A stretch of DNA of 64,000 nt from Hamiltosporidium tvaerminnensis (GCA_022605425.2 CM061246.1:806001-870000); one strand, 5' to 3'; shown: positions 1 to 12,292, counted from the stretch's first letter. The notes: generated by a model from the letters alone, not told the origin. Made by a program: numbers and translations.

Positions 1-365
1 CATGTATTTCCAATATTGAGTATAAAAGTCTTTGGAAAGATTCCTATTCTATATTTAACAAAGAACAACCTTATCTCGTGGATTTATATTCAGTTTTTTT
101 TAGCAATTTTTAAAAATAAACAACATTTCTTTCATCATTATATTTAAATTACAGTTTTGAATACAATTTGATGTTTTTCTATCTCTTTCTATATGAAACA
201 CAGTAATTTGAATTTTTTATACACTTTTCCAACAATATTCTTATATATTCTATATTTAAAATTAAGAAAGCAATTACGATTACAAAAGTAATTATCTTTT
301 TTGATGTTTAGTTGCAACATTAGAAAATATTTATTTTATGAAAAAAGCGCTTCAGCCTTGGAAAA

Positions 366-1295
366 ATGACGATTCTAGAATATAAAATATATGTTAAAAA
401 TAAAGAAAATATTGAAAAAATGCTGTCCTATTCGGTAACAAATAGCATGAAAATACTTTTAATAATTCAATTCGATTGTGAAAAACATCATATTATAAGA
501 AAATATTACCATCTAATATTTCTATTGAAGAAAAAAAATAAATCGAAATCTGTTATATTTATAGGATTTGATGAGAATAAAGAAACTGATAAATTAAAAC
601 TTTTAGATATTTCAAATATAGAAGACTATATTAATTACAATATAAGTGAATATTATAATAGTGAATGTGAGGATGATGAATGTGAGGATAACAGTACTGC
701 TAATTATATTGATTATAAACATGATGCTGCAATAGTTAATATCGCTAAAATTGATGCAAATAATATAACTTCATGTGATACTACAAATATATTTGAATCC
801 AATATATTTAGAAAGGCAAATATAGATTGTAAATTATATAACGATGAAAAATATTCCAGTGTAGTTGTAGGAGGTACATTTGATAGAATTCACGAAGGTC
901 ATTTTTTATTATTATCTACCGCCTTTTTATTAGTAAAAGAAAAATTAACTATAGGACTGACAACAGAAGTATTACACATAAAAAAAGCATACAAAGAAAT
1001 TATTCAAACGTACAAAGAAAGGAAAGAAATAGTAATTTTTTTTTGTAAAATATTTGGAATAAAAAAAGCTGTGATTTCTCCATTATCTGATTTTATTGGA
1101 TTGACCGATAAAGAAAATTTTGATTGTGTTGTTGTATCTGAAGAAACTTACAAAGTGTCATTGCTTTTGAATGAAATTAGACGCAAAAAGAATCTTGCCC
1201 TCATGAAAATTGTTGTAACACCTATGATTTCTACCAAAACATACCGTATAAGTTCTTCAGAACTAAGAAGAAAGGAACTATCTAATATTTTCTAA
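366..1295 (+). CDS. Phosphopantetheine adenylyltransferase-like protein (Cab4/CoaD type)
   Basis: A 309-residue protein whose C-terminal half (from about residue 163) is a nucleotidyltransferase fold. It opens with VVVGGTFDRIHEGH, the GGTFD...HxGH signature of the phosphopantetheine adenylyltransferase family, and ends with ISSSELRR, matching the conserved ISS(T/S)xLR motif. In the family this enzyme transfers AMP from ATP to 4'-phosphopantetheine in coenzyme A synthesis. The N-terminal ~160 residues are divergent and low-complexity (Asn/Asp/Glu-rich near 95-110). The length fits the yeast Cab4-type monofunctional enzyme, and no kinase domain for the last CoA step is fused. The ATG at 366 is the first in frame. 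The family is secure. The exact substrate is inferred from the motifs. Confidence 0.85.
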   Translation: MTILEYKIYVKNKENIEKMLSYSVTNSMKILLIIQFDCEKHHIIRKYYHLIFLLKKKNKSKSVIFIGFDENKETDKLKLLDISNIEDYINYNISEYYNSECEDDECEDNSTANYIDYKHDAAIVNIAKIDANNITSCDTTNIFESNIFRKANIDCKLYNDEKYSSVVVGGTFDRIHEGHFLLLSTAFLLVKEKLTIGLTTEVLHIKKAYKEIIQTYKERKEIVIFFCKIFGIKKAVISPLSDFIGLTDKENFDCVVVSEETYKVSLLLNEIRRKKNLALMKIVVTPMISTKTYRISSSELRRKELSNIF

Positions 1296-4200
1296 GGCTA
1301 CTCATACGAAATGGTATTTCTTTGACTATTTAAATTATAATTTGCATATTCCCTATTATATTACAGTTTCTATATTAAAAATAAGAAAAATAATAGAATG
1401 TTGATAGATCATCAATAGGTTCTAAATTATAAATGCATCAGATTAAAAATTATTTAATACTTTGTAATTTTCTTTCTTGCTTTTGTTTGCTTTATTTTAC
1501 ATCTTTTCTTGTTTTATTTGGCTCGTTCCTTAATATTTTGAGTCGGTATTTGTATTTCGAAGAAGAGAGAGAATAACTGCATGGAAAACTATCTGCTTAG
1601 AAATAAGCGTAATTTGTGTGTAAATCATTGTCTAAATTTGAGTAGAATATCAACTACATTTAATCTACAGGCTAATTCCTTATAATCCTGAATTACAATA
1701 AATTAAAGAAACGAATGGAAAAATAAAGGACTGTCTCAAACCGATTGACCCGGTGTGCAATCAGACCATGAATTATGGAACAAAAAAGTATGAGGTTATT
1801 GATGGAGACAATAGAGGAACCTGTGAATGTTGAAATGGGTGGATCTCTTAAACCGGCTTTTTGTGAAAGCGATCAAGCCCGGGAAATGCTAAACTGTGAC
1901 CAGCTTGAGAATATTTTGCCCTTCGTTTTTTCATCTTTAACAACAGAAATAGAAGAGAACCGGAATAGCAAATTAAGGTTTTGATTTCGATCATTTTATC
2001 TACATCTTGGGTGAATGATTTTGGTATTTATCAGCCTGGTCCATTCTTCCTTATTTGCGCCTATGTGTATTGAGTATATTGTTTTTCGTATCTCTATGCT
2101 TCTTGTATGACTTCCATTGATGCCTTTTCTCAATTCTAATTGACAATTTGTAAAGATTCAATTTTCTTTGTCAATAAAAATAAATACCATAACCTTTTCT
2201 TTGAGTTTCTTGATTAAATGTAAGATTTTATTCTTATTAATATATGGAGTGCCACATGTCTATCTTATGCTATTAATTACAATAACATCTATAGGTTATT
2301 AAAAAGGAAATAATCTTACCAAAAAGTCTATAAATAATATGCAATTTGTTCAGAAAATATGTTATACTTACTTGGTTTTTTCGCATAACAATTTTAACTA
2401 ATCTTGTGAAGAAATTCAAACCCGAATAGATGGCAAATTATTAAATTTACCTTTCAAACTAAGCATTTTGATCTACTTTTTCTAACTTAAGAATGAATTT
2501 TATCTTTGTACGGCATTCTGATTTCCGTAGACACTTTTACAAAATTTTCTTTAAAAAAATGCATCTTAAAGGTTTTGGTTTTAAAAGCTAATTTAAAGTA
2601 AGTAGATATCGAGATCAGATGGCTTTTTTATGGCTTTTAGTATAATCATATTTGGGTATTGTTTCTATTCATTTTTGAGTACTTGACAAACGCACTGGAG
2701 ATTGAACAATTATGGCATATTCCTTCTAATTAAAATAGATTTTCATCTTATATATAATAGAAAGCACCTTTTCCAAGTGGCTTAATGTTCTTTCTTATAT
2801 GATTTGACGAGGAATTACTATCATACGCTAACCAAGTTTTTCTAACCTTATAAGCTTGAATGCAATTTTCTGTTTTCGATTATATTAATATTATATATAA
2901 AATATTCTTCAGTAAATTCTCAAGTGTCTCTTTCAAAACCTCTCTTTGTGAGATAAATTTATCTTGATAAATTCTTTTATCAGTTCAAAGCCCGTTTAAA
3001 AGTGGTTTTTAATCGTAAAATTGCACCCACTAGTAATTTTTCTTTATCTATTTCCAGATTATTCCGGAGTTGCAAAGACATATATACCTTCGAAATTATA
3101 CACATTTTAGGCCTCTTTCAAATCTAAATGTTTGCGCTTAGATTCTTTCCTTACAGCTTATTATGTAAGTCTTGTTTTTTTATCAACATTGCACGTATCC
3201 CACAATTGAATCAGATACATTAGCCGGTTCGGGCCGAAAACTTCTCAAGATTGTTGACTAACATATCTCATGTTCCTCAATTAGATAAACTAAATTTTAT
3301 GAATTTAATTTGGCGTAACAAAGTTTCACAAGTCTGTGTATAACCTTCTCTTGGTCCATAAATAAACCGTCTGTTGTATTCTTTGCCATCTTATTTTCCT
3401 CAAAAATCTGTAGAAAACAATCTTCTAAACGTAGAAGCTCCTACACAAAACGTATCGTTTTTATATTTTTCTTTTTTCTTATTTCGTGCTGCCTATCATC
3501 AAGAAATATTACATTTTGTGGGCTATTAAGGCTAAAGTAGCACATACTGACTACAAGAAGCAAGAAATACAAATATAAGGGGGGATCGATTTGGGCAATT
3601 CTTATCTACATCTATTTCTTCCTTTGTACATTGGTATTTAAGTTCGCTGCTTAAAGAATCTATATATGCACAAAAATGCGAAAATATTTTTTTTGGAATA
3701 ACTCATATTTTAATCTTCTTGTTCCAATTTTTTTCTACTGATATAACATTCTTTGTTTTGATATTCTTGCCAAGAAATTTCAGGATCGAGCCAGAAGGTG
3801 CAGTTTTTATTGCATTCTATCAAATAAGCAAGGAAAATCATACCAAAGGCTTTCCAACATAAATAAATAGTGATTCCGGGAGGTTTATGTACTATCTGTA
3901 AGAGCCCGTAAATTTTTACCTATTTTTTGGTCCTTGCATCCCTGTCACTACTCATATTGGACTTTCGGTGAGTAACTTATGTATTTTCTGCTTCAAGTCA
4001 AACAATTATTACATAATTGTCACTGAACAATAGATGCCGTATTATATGCCGATCAATTCTATGTAAACCCTCTTTTTGCATTTTTATTTGACTCAAAGGC
4101 GTAGGTTTATAGTGATACTGATTATCGTAAGAGGTTTTTTTTAAGCCCTAACAAAAAAATGAAGATATTTGTGAAGTGCTATAAGTCTCTTGATTAGAAA

Positions 4201-7106
4201 AATAAATGCTATCTATTCCAGCAGCTATACAATCATAAAGCTGATAAATGATATTTATAGACAAATAAATATATTTAAATTACCAGAAAGGATTCTTGTT
4301 GAAAATACATTAAGTATGTCTCATTTGTAATTGTTTTATTGCTTTTACATAGCAAAGCATAAAGTTCTCGGCTTAATAATGATCGGTTGTATTCCTGATT
4401 GCACGAACTCATATAACATTAAGTAAAATTGTTCGCAAAATAGCTCAAATGATTGAATCTCTGCTCGTACTTACTTCCTATAGTTTTGAATCGTATGTAT
4501 TTTTTTAAAATACTTCTAAGTCATTCTTCCCATGTAAAACAGATATATGTTTTTTTGTTTTATCATTATTTAAACTCACGCAAAATTTCATGCAATTTAT
4601 TTGAGTAAACGCAATCTATCTCTTAGCTATACGCTTGTGTAAAGAAATTATTAAAAAGTAGAACTTAAAGATTTCACATTCTATGTTTTCTTTTTGTGCA
4701 AATCTGGATTTCTTTTTACTCAAACTTCGTAAAAAATACAACCAATTCCTTTCTGATATTCAGCGTGCCTATATCGGATCAGGATAACTGATAATCAAAG
4801 CATTAGAGGCTATATAATTGATAAAATTATGGTTTTCTTATTTCTAACCAATTTATTTGGAAGTTGTCTAGTTCGAACCAATATTTTTTCAATTTCCTTG
4901 TCCTAGATTTCTTTGATTTTGCATTACTAATTATATCTCAGGGTAATTTTGTGGAAGTGCTTAAGCCAGTAAACGTGGCTTAGTGGAAAACTGGCGATTC
5001 TAAGCTACACTTGGCTTTCATCTTAATTTCTTTTCTTTGGCTATTAGATTCAGAAATAAGTTTTTAAAGACATAGAGAGTTACAGAACACCGAATTTCTC
5101 ATTCTTGTACTTATGAAATTTTGTTGAATTCTTTCAGCTCGTTCTTTCAAACCCTGTATGTACTGCAAAAAAAGCCAAACATATTCCTGCTAATCAGATT
5201 TTACTGAGTCGAGTATTGCAAAAAATGCTAAATCAGTTTTCCTCTTTATAGTCAAACAATCTACTTAGAAGTATTCGAGTTCGAAAAATACAATACCGAT
5301 TTTCTTCTCATGAATTTATTCGATTTTACAAATCACTTTTCACTCCAGTATATAAAGTGGGGTGTTATTTAGGGAATATGGCTAATTGCAGCCTAATTTT
5401 TCACAAATTGTTGGTAACAGAAGGGTCAAATTTCTTGTTGCAATAAATATAAGCATTCTCTATCTCTTTCAAAGACCTTTCTAGACCTTAGCTGTACTGG
5501 AAAAAAACAATATAAAGCTATTTTTTCTCTGGCTTTAGAGTGGTTTGTATGGAATACAGAATTATAAGTCTATTTTCTTTCGGAATAGTTCGGTATTAAG
5601 GGCGAAATAGAATTGGCAGGTTCGCATATAGAGTTCGAAAGCGAAGAAGTTTAAAAATTTACGCTCACGAGAAATTATGTCATTCTATAAATTGAAGCAG
5701 TATTTTTTCTTAGCTGTCGAAAGTATATTATAATTGTTTTATATTCAAAAATGATAATCCTTATAGATGAGATCGCTATTGGTTTTTAAATGTTTCCTCG
5801 CGCTCATTAATCTACTCCATATACTTGTAGTTTTTTTTTTAATTTTTGAATTTTCACCGTGAATATATTCATTATACAGATTCCTATTTTATATTATAGT
5901 CAATTAATCAGATTCAAGAAATGTGAGGAACAAATATTAAAAAGAATGAATATAGATTCACTTATTTTTCAAATAAAAAACAAAAAGATGTGTTTACCCA
6001 ACAAATGATTCCTTATAATACAATATCACTAAAATTCCTTTGAAAAATAAAAGATAGATTTAATAAACAAACTAAACGAATAAAATTCAGTATTCTAGTT
6101 TTATAGTCGTAAAACAGAAAAAATGAATTATTTGAGTTCAAATAAAAAATTTAATTCCGTTTATTTTTACAGTGTTAGGTTTTTAAATGCTTTGTGTTTC
6201 TAGATTTAATATAATAAGTTGTTAGCAAACAAAGAAAAACTTTCAGATTCAAAATTATTCGAAAACCAAACAAATTAAGAGCAAAATTTAATGTTACGTT
6301 TTGAGAATAGTATAAATGAATTTAGATTAATAAATTTAATCCCTGGTTTTTTAGACAAATCGATTGTGTCTTTATGATATATATGAATTTATACGAATTT
6401 AGGATTTATGAAATACAATCCCAGGTTTTTTAGACAATTTGATTGTGTCTTTATGATATATATGAATTTTTACGAATTGAGGATTTATAAAAATTCAAAA
6501 TAATATTTCTACTTCCTTAATTGTATTTGTTCTTTTTAAAGAATATAATAAAAATTAAAAGTTAATTATTATATTTAATCTACTTCAAATTTTGTCTAAT
6601 ACATATTAATATTTAATTTAAGATATTGGCATCAATTTATTTGTATTATTACTCCATAATATTTAAATAAAAGTAGGTTTCACCTAATAAATTTGATTCT
6701 AATCACTTGAAAACTCTAAAATAAATTTAAAAGTATATTTATAATTTTTAAATATCTAATATTTTATTTAAATTACAATTTAAATAACTGAAAAATATTT
6801 TATAACAATGATTGGAATTGAATTATATTCTACGAAACAATTCTATAAACTAAAACAATTAAATAATTTATGGACTAATTTCGCTTATAATAAAAGGAAA
6901 TAGCGTATTTTAAAATATAATTAGTCGTTACAAAATCAAACAATTTAATTTGTTATTTTACTTACATATTACTTAAATTAAAATGATTCTAAGAATAATT
7001 ATCTTTATAAGTACAATCTACATTTTACTTGTAACAATTATTAGAATTTAAAAAGTTCTTAAAACAAAATTTTTATTAATTTTAATAATTTAATTTATCA
7101 AATAAA
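1296..7106. other. 5.8-kb gene-poor spacer, partly decayed DNA
   Basis: No open frame with a recognisable protein. From about 1.5 to 5.9 kb the plus strand is T-rich with slightly higher GC than the flanks and many short broken frames on both strands, which suggests an old decayed element or gene that I cannot identify. The longest frame here (1775-1984) has no recognisable domain. From 5.9 kb onward the sequence returns to plain AT-rich spacer, with a tandem duplication at 6316-6500. Confidence 0.6.
6316..6500. repeat. 79-bp tandem repeat, about 2.3 copies
   Basis: The segment starting CCCTGGTTTTTTAGACAAAT at 6341 recurs with few changes 79 bp later, starting CCCAGGTTTTTTAGAC at 6420. Each copy continues with GATTGTGTCTTTATGATAT, and a partial third copy begins near 6475. 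It is noncoding. Confidence 0.85.
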
Positions 7107-7844
7107 ATGTATAAAAATGTTAGAGATATAGATTTTATGTTAAGAAAATTGAATATATTCCCATCTTTAGTACGATATTTATTAATATTAATATCAATTT
7201 ATATCTTATTGGCTTTTACAGTAACTTATAGGACTCATAATTATTTATTGAAGAATATTGAAAAGTTTGTACAAACCGAAAAAGGTAAATATGCGATGAG
7301 TGTTTTAAGTACGAATTTATTAATTTTATTATTCAAGAAGGAAGATAAAGATATAAACGGAACGATAAGATATCCATCAGAAGAAGCTACGGTTACAGAA
7401 GAATGTTATACAAAAATTCATAATTCTTTATCACGAAAAGGTGTGCCTATGTATTTTATAAGAGATATGGATATATTTGAAAATGAGTGTAGCAACACAT
7501 TGGAGCTTAAAAACTTTTTTAAATTGACGAATTCAATGTTTTTTAAAGCATTTAGACTATTGGGATTATCACGTGTTCCCAAATACTTGTGTGTGTCTAA
7601 ATTTCTGAAACTTTATAATTTTATTTGTTCAAATTCTGTGCCAAAAACGAATCAAGAGGAACGAAACATTGTATTTTATACGGGTGATGAAGAACTAAAA
7701 TCTCTTTGCTTTGATTTAAAATTTGATCTGGAGGGTGTGCCACCTATTAATCAAAAGGATTTTTCAATAAGCTTTTCCGAATTTGGTGATTCAAAAATTC
7801 TTATGAACAAAATATTGGCTTATATGATTTTCTCCCAAATCTAA
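7107..7844 (+). CDS. Unknown protein with one N-terminal membrane segment
   Basis: A 245-residue protein I do not recognise. Residues about 22-41 (LVRYLLILISIYILLAFTV) form one hydrophobic segment suitable as a membrane anchor or uncleaved signal-anchor. The following 200 residues are soluble-looking, with several cysteines and mixed charge. The open frame is long for such AT-rich sequence and is preceded by 250 bp of very AT-rich spacer, which supports a real gene. It has no CCC motif at its start. It lies 838 bp upstream of the Rrs1 gene on the same strand. No function can be assigned. Confidence 0.6.
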   Translation: MYKNVRDIDFMLRKLNIFPSLVRYLLILISIYILLAFTVTYRTHNYLLKNIEKFVQTEKGKYAMSVLSTNLLILLFKKEDKDINGTIRYPSEEATVTEECYTKIHNSLSRKGVPMYFIRDMDIFENECSNTLELKNFFKLTNSMFFKAFRLLGLSRVPKYLCVSKFLKLYNFICSNSVPKTNQEERNIVFYTGDEELKSLCFDLKFDLEGVPPINQKDFSISFSEFGDSKILMNKILAYMIFSQI

Positions 7845-8681
7845 TGTCGTTATTAAAGTAAAAGTAGGTTTAAATTGTTTTTTTGTAAATTTTTCTTTTC
7901 ATTTTTTAAAAACTAAATTATATTTTCGTTTCATGAAAAAAAAATTTAAATTGAACATCTATTCAATACTATATTAAGCACAAAGGCTCGACGAATATAC
8001 TACAAATAGATCTATTCTAGTAATTTATTGCAAGTTTTTAAATACTTAACAAATTTACATAAAATTCTTATAAATTGATTTATAATATCTTAGACTTTCT
8101 ATAAAACGTCCAATTTTTTGCTTAAAAAGCTACAGATATGTTAATCAATCAGAATTTAGTCTAAATTTCTTATTTCTTGAACTAATAATACATCTTTAAT
8201 TATTTTTTTCTTGAATTTTACCAAATTATTTTTTTGAGTTTAAAAATATTTTTATTTTTTAAACAGAAAACTATAACATTAATGTAAATATCTAGTATAT
8301 ATGTTTAAAGTTTTTTTGATTTACTTTATATAGTATTCAAGTACCAATTATTAGTAAAATATAAGAAAAAATAAATGAAAATTTTCTTCTGTATCTTATT
8401 GCATAAACAATATATTTTTAATTTATCAAATATATTTTTTTCAGATTTGTTTTTACATTTACTTTTAAAATTAGAAGTTTTTAGTTTCACGCTAAACATT
8501 TTTATACTAAAAATTTACAGAAAATTTATATCCTAACCAAACTTTTTATCATAAAAACCATCTTATTATAAAAAAAATATTTTGTAAAAAAATTATATTA
8601 TTCTGATAATCTTCTTAGGAAAATACAGATTTTAAACAAATATTTAATTTACATTCTATTGCAGGATTAATAAAACCACCC
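7845..8681. other. AT-rich spacer
   Basis: About 840 bases of very AT-rich sequence without an open frame of note. It contains the promoter side of the Rrs1-like gene. Nothing else is recognisable. Confidence 0.6.
8676..8681 (+). promoter_or_regulatory. CCC-type motif abutting the Rrs1 start codon
   Basis: CCACCC lies directly against the ATG at 8682. Short C-rich motifs just upstream of starts are a known promoter/initiation feature of microsporidian genes. In this AT-rich background the run stands out and supports the chosen start. Confidence 0.6.
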
Positions 8682-9071
8682 ATGTATATTGATCTTCACA
8701 ATTTAGTTATAACAGATAACGACAAAGTAGAAGAAGAAGATATAAATTCTAAAGTATCAAAACTTCTTAGAACTGCATTTAATTTAATTAAACGAATTCC
8801 TCCAACTGGAAGTGGTAAAGATTTTCTTTGGGAACATTCAACAAAAAGAATAATACATCCTCGTATGTATCCCAAAGAAGAAAAAAAACGAACGAGGTGG
8901 GAATTATTTGCAGAAAAGAAAGGTATTAATAGAAAGAAAAGCCGTAATAAAAAATATGAAGATGACTTACAGGATTATGTTCCTAAGTATGGAAAAAACA
9001 GTAAAAAAAATCTTGAAAAATCTGTTGGTATTTATGAAATAAAAAGTACATTAAAAAAGAAAGCGAAGTAA
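8682..9071 (+). CDS. RRS1: Ribosome biogenesis regulatory protein Rrs1
   Basis: A 129-residue basic protein. The diagnostic block is KRTRWELFAEKKGI (about residues 69-82), matching the Rrs1 family signature of the type TKWExFAKxKGI. It is followed by a lysine/arginine-rich stretch and DDLQDYVPKYG, also typical of Rrs1. In other eukaryotes Rrs1 binds Rpf2 and helps load the 5S ribonucleoprotein onto the pre-60S ribosome in the nucleolus. The protein is shorter than the yeast protein (about 200 residues), as expected for microsporidia. The N-terminus (residues 1-40) is acidic. The start at 8682 is supported by the adjacent CCACCC. Confidence 0.85.
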   Translation: MYIDLHNLVITDNDKVEEEDINSKVSKLLRTAFNLIKRIPPTGSGKDFLWEHSTKRIIHPRMYPKEEKKRTRWELFAEKKGINRKKSRNKKYEDDLQDYVPKYGKNSKKNLEKSVGIYEIKSTLKKKAK

Positions 9072-9413
9072 ATATTTCTAAATTTATATTAAAATAAATA
9101 TTTTGTTATAAAAATACTATTTCCTTCCTATTTCCACATTTAAAATTGTAATAAATAATTTTTGTTGTTTAAGAAACTAGAAATTTCAAAAATTTTCGTA
9201 AAAATGAATTATTTTTAAAAAATGTATTATTCTTAAAAAAATGTAAAAAAACTATACAAAACATAAGTTATAATATTAAATAAAAAAAATCGGCAATAAA
9301 ACATGGAATCATTCAAAAAAAAGAAATTTAAAAAGATTTTTACATTCTAAATCTGAATAGAAAAATGAAATTGTGCAAGAATAGAAGAAAAAACATTTTC
9401 TTTATTTTCTAAG

Positions 9414-10949
9414 TCAATTTTCTTTTGCCAACAGAAGAACTTCTTGAATATGTCTTAGCCCAGAAGAAAGTATGGTTTCCGTTCTGTTTCCTGGCTTTAT
9501 TCTTCTTAAAAACATAGATAAGCCAGCGTAATCAAGTAAATAATAAGTCGATTCATAAAAATAAAAAATCTTTTTTTCTATTCTGTAAAACTTTGCTCCT
9601 TTATAGGAACCCAAATCGGCTCTATATCTTGTTTCAAGTATTTCTACATCAAGGTCTTTAAGTCTTTCGGAAATCTCGTCAATCTTTTCTGTCATTTTAA
9701 TTTTTTCTTCTTCTGTTTTTATTTCTTTAAAGTCGTTTCTATGTTTTCTTACATTGACACTTAATTCATATTTTTCTTTTTCCAATGACTTCAATTTATC
9801 CAAGACTTTTGAAACGATATCTCTCACGGTATTTGAGAATATTACACATTCAATTAAAAATTTTACGAATAAAAGTCTGTCTTTTACAGAAAATTCCATT
9901 GATTGTGATTTTCTTCTTTTTTCAAGTGAAAATTCTTTAAAACTCATTATTTTTTGCAATCCGTACACCTCGTTGACATCAAAGATGAAACTTTTAATGT
10001 AAGTTTTCCAATTCGAATGTGTCATATCCCCAGAAAACCATTGAATTCTTTTAAATCCCCCACTATTTGGTGCTGCTGCGTCTGTTTCAATTTTACATAT
10101 ATCCAATGCTCCTTCAATATACGTTTTTATACAATCTCTACCATGTTTTTTTCTTTCATTCACCAAAATCTTTAAGAGTTTTGAATGAATCAAAAAAATT
10201 ATTTTTGATTCGTATTCTGCTTCCGAGAATGAACTTGCAAGTTCCTCGATAGTAAAACTGGGAACTGAAATTTGGTCGCCAAAAAAATTAAAAAATGAAA
10301 AAATTTCTAATAAAAGTCCAACATTTTCTCCTTTGAAACCGCAGATATCCAATTCTTTGCCATTTAAAGATTTAAAAAAACTATCGGTATTATTCATAAG
10401 ATCAACCAAAATTCTTTTGGGTTTCTCGATTTTAAGTTGTTCAACAACCTGTGGAGCCGGAATCGGTGACTTTTTATTGATTGCTTGTTTGGGAAATCTA
10501 ATTCGAGATTGATGCTTTTTTATCTGCTCACGATATTCTGTAGTCTGAGGTGTCTTCTTTAAATTATTAGTGTTTGATTTATTTCTTTGACTCAAATCAG
10601 ATAAAATATTTGGTTTAAGAATTCGTCCGAACGGTGTTTCATTTGTAATATTTTGTAAATAATTCATAACTTCATTCTTAGTAATTTGATCTCTTCTCAT
10701 TAAATCCTTATATAATATTTTATCAGTCTCCATTTTATTTTCATAATGAAGTCCTACAATATATGTTCCTTGATAAGAACTTAATATTCTACCCGTCATT
10801 TCTTTGCTTTTAACAAAAACAGTCTCATCATTAATAAAATTAGCAGAAAGTGTCTGAACAATTTGATTAACTGTCTCTGTTATTGGTTGAACACTATTTT
10901 CTAAAAAATATTGTGCTATATATTTCTTAATTGAAATACTTTCAATCAT
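9414..10949 (-). CDS. Itc1/ACF1-like chromatin-remodelling subunit (DDT and WHIM domains)
   Basis: About 511 residues. A WAC/ACF1-type N-terminus is suggested by YKDLMRRDQITKNEVMNYL near residues 80-100. A DDT domain follows at about 200-265 (LLLEIFSFFNFFGDQI, then FTIEELASSF). The C-terminal half has WHIM-type motifs: a charged coiled coil at about 365-435, then ADLGSYKGAKFYRIEKKIFYFYE (about 445-470), the WHIM2 pattern. Such proteins are the non-catalytic partners of the ISWI ATPase in nucleosome-spacing complexes. The first ATG is at 10949 on the minus strand. One codon upstream is TTG, so translation should not begin there. GAGACCC lies 4 bases before the ATG, a CCC-type motif. No PHD or bromodomain is present. 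Confidence 0.75.
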   Translation of the reverse strand: MIESISIKKYIAQYFLENSVQPITETVNQIVQTLSANFINDETVFVKSKEMTGRILSSYQGTYIVGLHYENKMETDKILYKDLMRRDQITKNEVMNYLQNITNETPFGRILKPNILSDLSQRNKSNTNNLKKTPQTTEYREQIKKHQSRIRFPKQAINKKSPIPAPQVVEQLKIEKPKRILVDLMNNTDSFFKSLNGKELDICGFKGENVGLLLEIFSFFNFFGDQISVPSFTIEELASSFSEAEYESKIIFLIHSKLLKILVNERKKHGRDCIKTYIEGALDICKIETDAAAPNSGGFKRIQWFSGDMTHSNWKTYIKSFIFDVNEVYGLQKIMSFKEFSLEKRRKSQSMEFSVKDRLLFVKFLIECVIFSNTVRDIVSKVLDKLKSLEKEKYELSVNVRKHRNDFKEIKTEEEKIKMTEKIDEISERLKDLDVEILETRYRADLGSYKGAKFYRIEKKIFYFYESTYYLLDYAGLSMFLRRIKPGNRTETILSSGLRHIQEVLLLAKEN

Positions 10950-10952
10950 CAA

Positions 10953-10955
10953 GGG
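10953..10955 (-). promoter_or_regulatory. CCC-type motif upstream of the DDT-domain gene
   Basis: GGG on the plus strand (CCC on the coding strand, context GAGACCC) lies 3 bases before the ATG at 10949. It has the same position and nature as at the Rrs1, p14, Pol III and AMP deaminase genes. Confidence 0.5.
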
Positions 10956-11845
10956 TCTCTAATAAATTTCGGAAATTAAAGATAAAGAATCCTATTAAAC
11001 ATAAAAATAATGATCAATAAAATTTTTGTATAATTTATAAAAATTAAATAAAATTTATATTCTATTTTTTAAATTTAATAATTAATATTATAGATGCATG
11101 AATTTAATCGCGATATCTATTATCTTAAAATATATTTTAATAATTTATTATCTATGGAGATATTCTTTATGCAAAAATACTTAACTTAAAATTTATCTCT
11201 AACCATCCAATACAATTAGGGAAGTATAAATACGCAAATTATTAATACAATAAAAATTTATAATTCCAAATATTCATTTCGATATTTTAAACTTATAATG
11301 AATCAAATAAATGTTTTGATGATTGTATAATTTGAAAACAAAATACATCTATAAAAATTCAAACTATTCATCAAAAACTATGCAACTCGCGAAAATTTGA
11401 ATAAATATTTTTACTCATAATATTAAATATTTCCATATCGAGATAAAATTAAACTGTGCGACAAAAAAGTAATTATTTTAATTTATATTATTTTTGAATG
11501 TTATACAAATATATTATTAATCCTATATTATATTTAAGACAAAAAAGAATAATTATATCAGCTATATTACATGCCAAAGATATTTATTCGTTGAAGATAA
11601 AAATAAGTAATTCATAGAAGATTTAAATATATTTTCTATTTCGATTAAAAATCACTTAAAAGATAACTAATATATCAGTTTTGTTAATTAAAATATTTAA
11701 AAATATTAAAAAAAATTAAATGAAATATGGGAATATTGTAATTTGATGAAAGCTATTTGAGTAAAGTTATGAATCGGAATTCGATATTTTATTTGTCAAT
11801 TTATGATAAAAAAGAGTTAGAAAAATTGAAAATAAAAAATGTATT
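10956..11845. other. AT-rich spacer
   Basis: About 890 bases between the divergently placed DDT gene start and the ORMDL gene end. Extremely AT-rich, with no supported gene. Confidence 0.6.
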
Positions 11846-12292
11846 TTATTTGTCACCTCTGATACCAAACAATCTTTTCCTATGCATAAATCCAAATTTG
11901 GGAATTATAACGATACATAATGAAAATACACACAGATAAAACATTATTGCATTCCATTCCACAATATGGTTTCCGATTATAAATAATACAACAGGATAAA
12001 CACAAAGAAATATAAGAGATGGAGAGTTTTCTAGTTGTTCGGTCATTTGTTCCCAAAAAGTATGGCCACAATACTGATGATCAAAAGGATCCCCAATAAT
12101 CCAGTGAAAAAATATAAATGAACAGAAATTATATGTTAAAATTGTCAATTGCCAACTCAAATTTGGATTAAATAACTGCGCATATAAAACCTTTACCAGG
12201 ATTGTAACTGTTATATGAGTTATCCAACTACCTTTTTGTAATGTCCATGCTACATTCTGTGATACCCCACTCGGAATAACTGGTTGTTTCAT
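11846..12292 (-). CDS. ORMDL/Orm family sphingolipid regulator
   Basis: A 148-residue membrane protein. It has hydrophobic segments at about 25-42, 46-65, 92-110 and 113-130, and the ORMDL hallmarks: NVAWTLQKGSWITHI near the N-terminus, FHWIIGDPFD (the FLHxxKGTPF block) followed by a conserved FWEQM, and a C-terminal MHRKRLFGIRG (family pattern VRxFGIN). In yeast and animals these ER proteins inhibit serine palmitoyltransferase and so control sphingolipid synthesis. Length is that of the family (about 150). The ATG is at 12292. No CCC motif is seen immediately upstream. Confidence 0.88.
   Translation of the reverse strand: MKQPVIPSGVSQNVAWTLQKGSWITHITVTILVKVLYAQLFNPNLSWQLTILTYNFCSFIFFHWIIGDPFDHQYCGHTFWEQMTEQLENSPSLIFLCVYPVVLFIIGNHIVEWNAIMFYLCVFSLCIVIIPKFGFMHRKRLFGIRGDK

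Noticed and set aside
1775-1984. Open frame of 69 codons as a small gene
   Set aside because: No recognisable domain. It lies in a region of decayed texture and has no supporting start context.
4975-5030. tRNA-like A-box (TGGCTTAGTGG near 4977)
   Set aside because: No matching B-box, no acceptor-stem complement and no foldable cloverleaf in the following 80 bases.
10950-10952. TTG at 10952 as start of the DDT-domain gene
   Set aside because: An ATG follows immediately at 10949, and non-ATG starts are not expected in this lineage.
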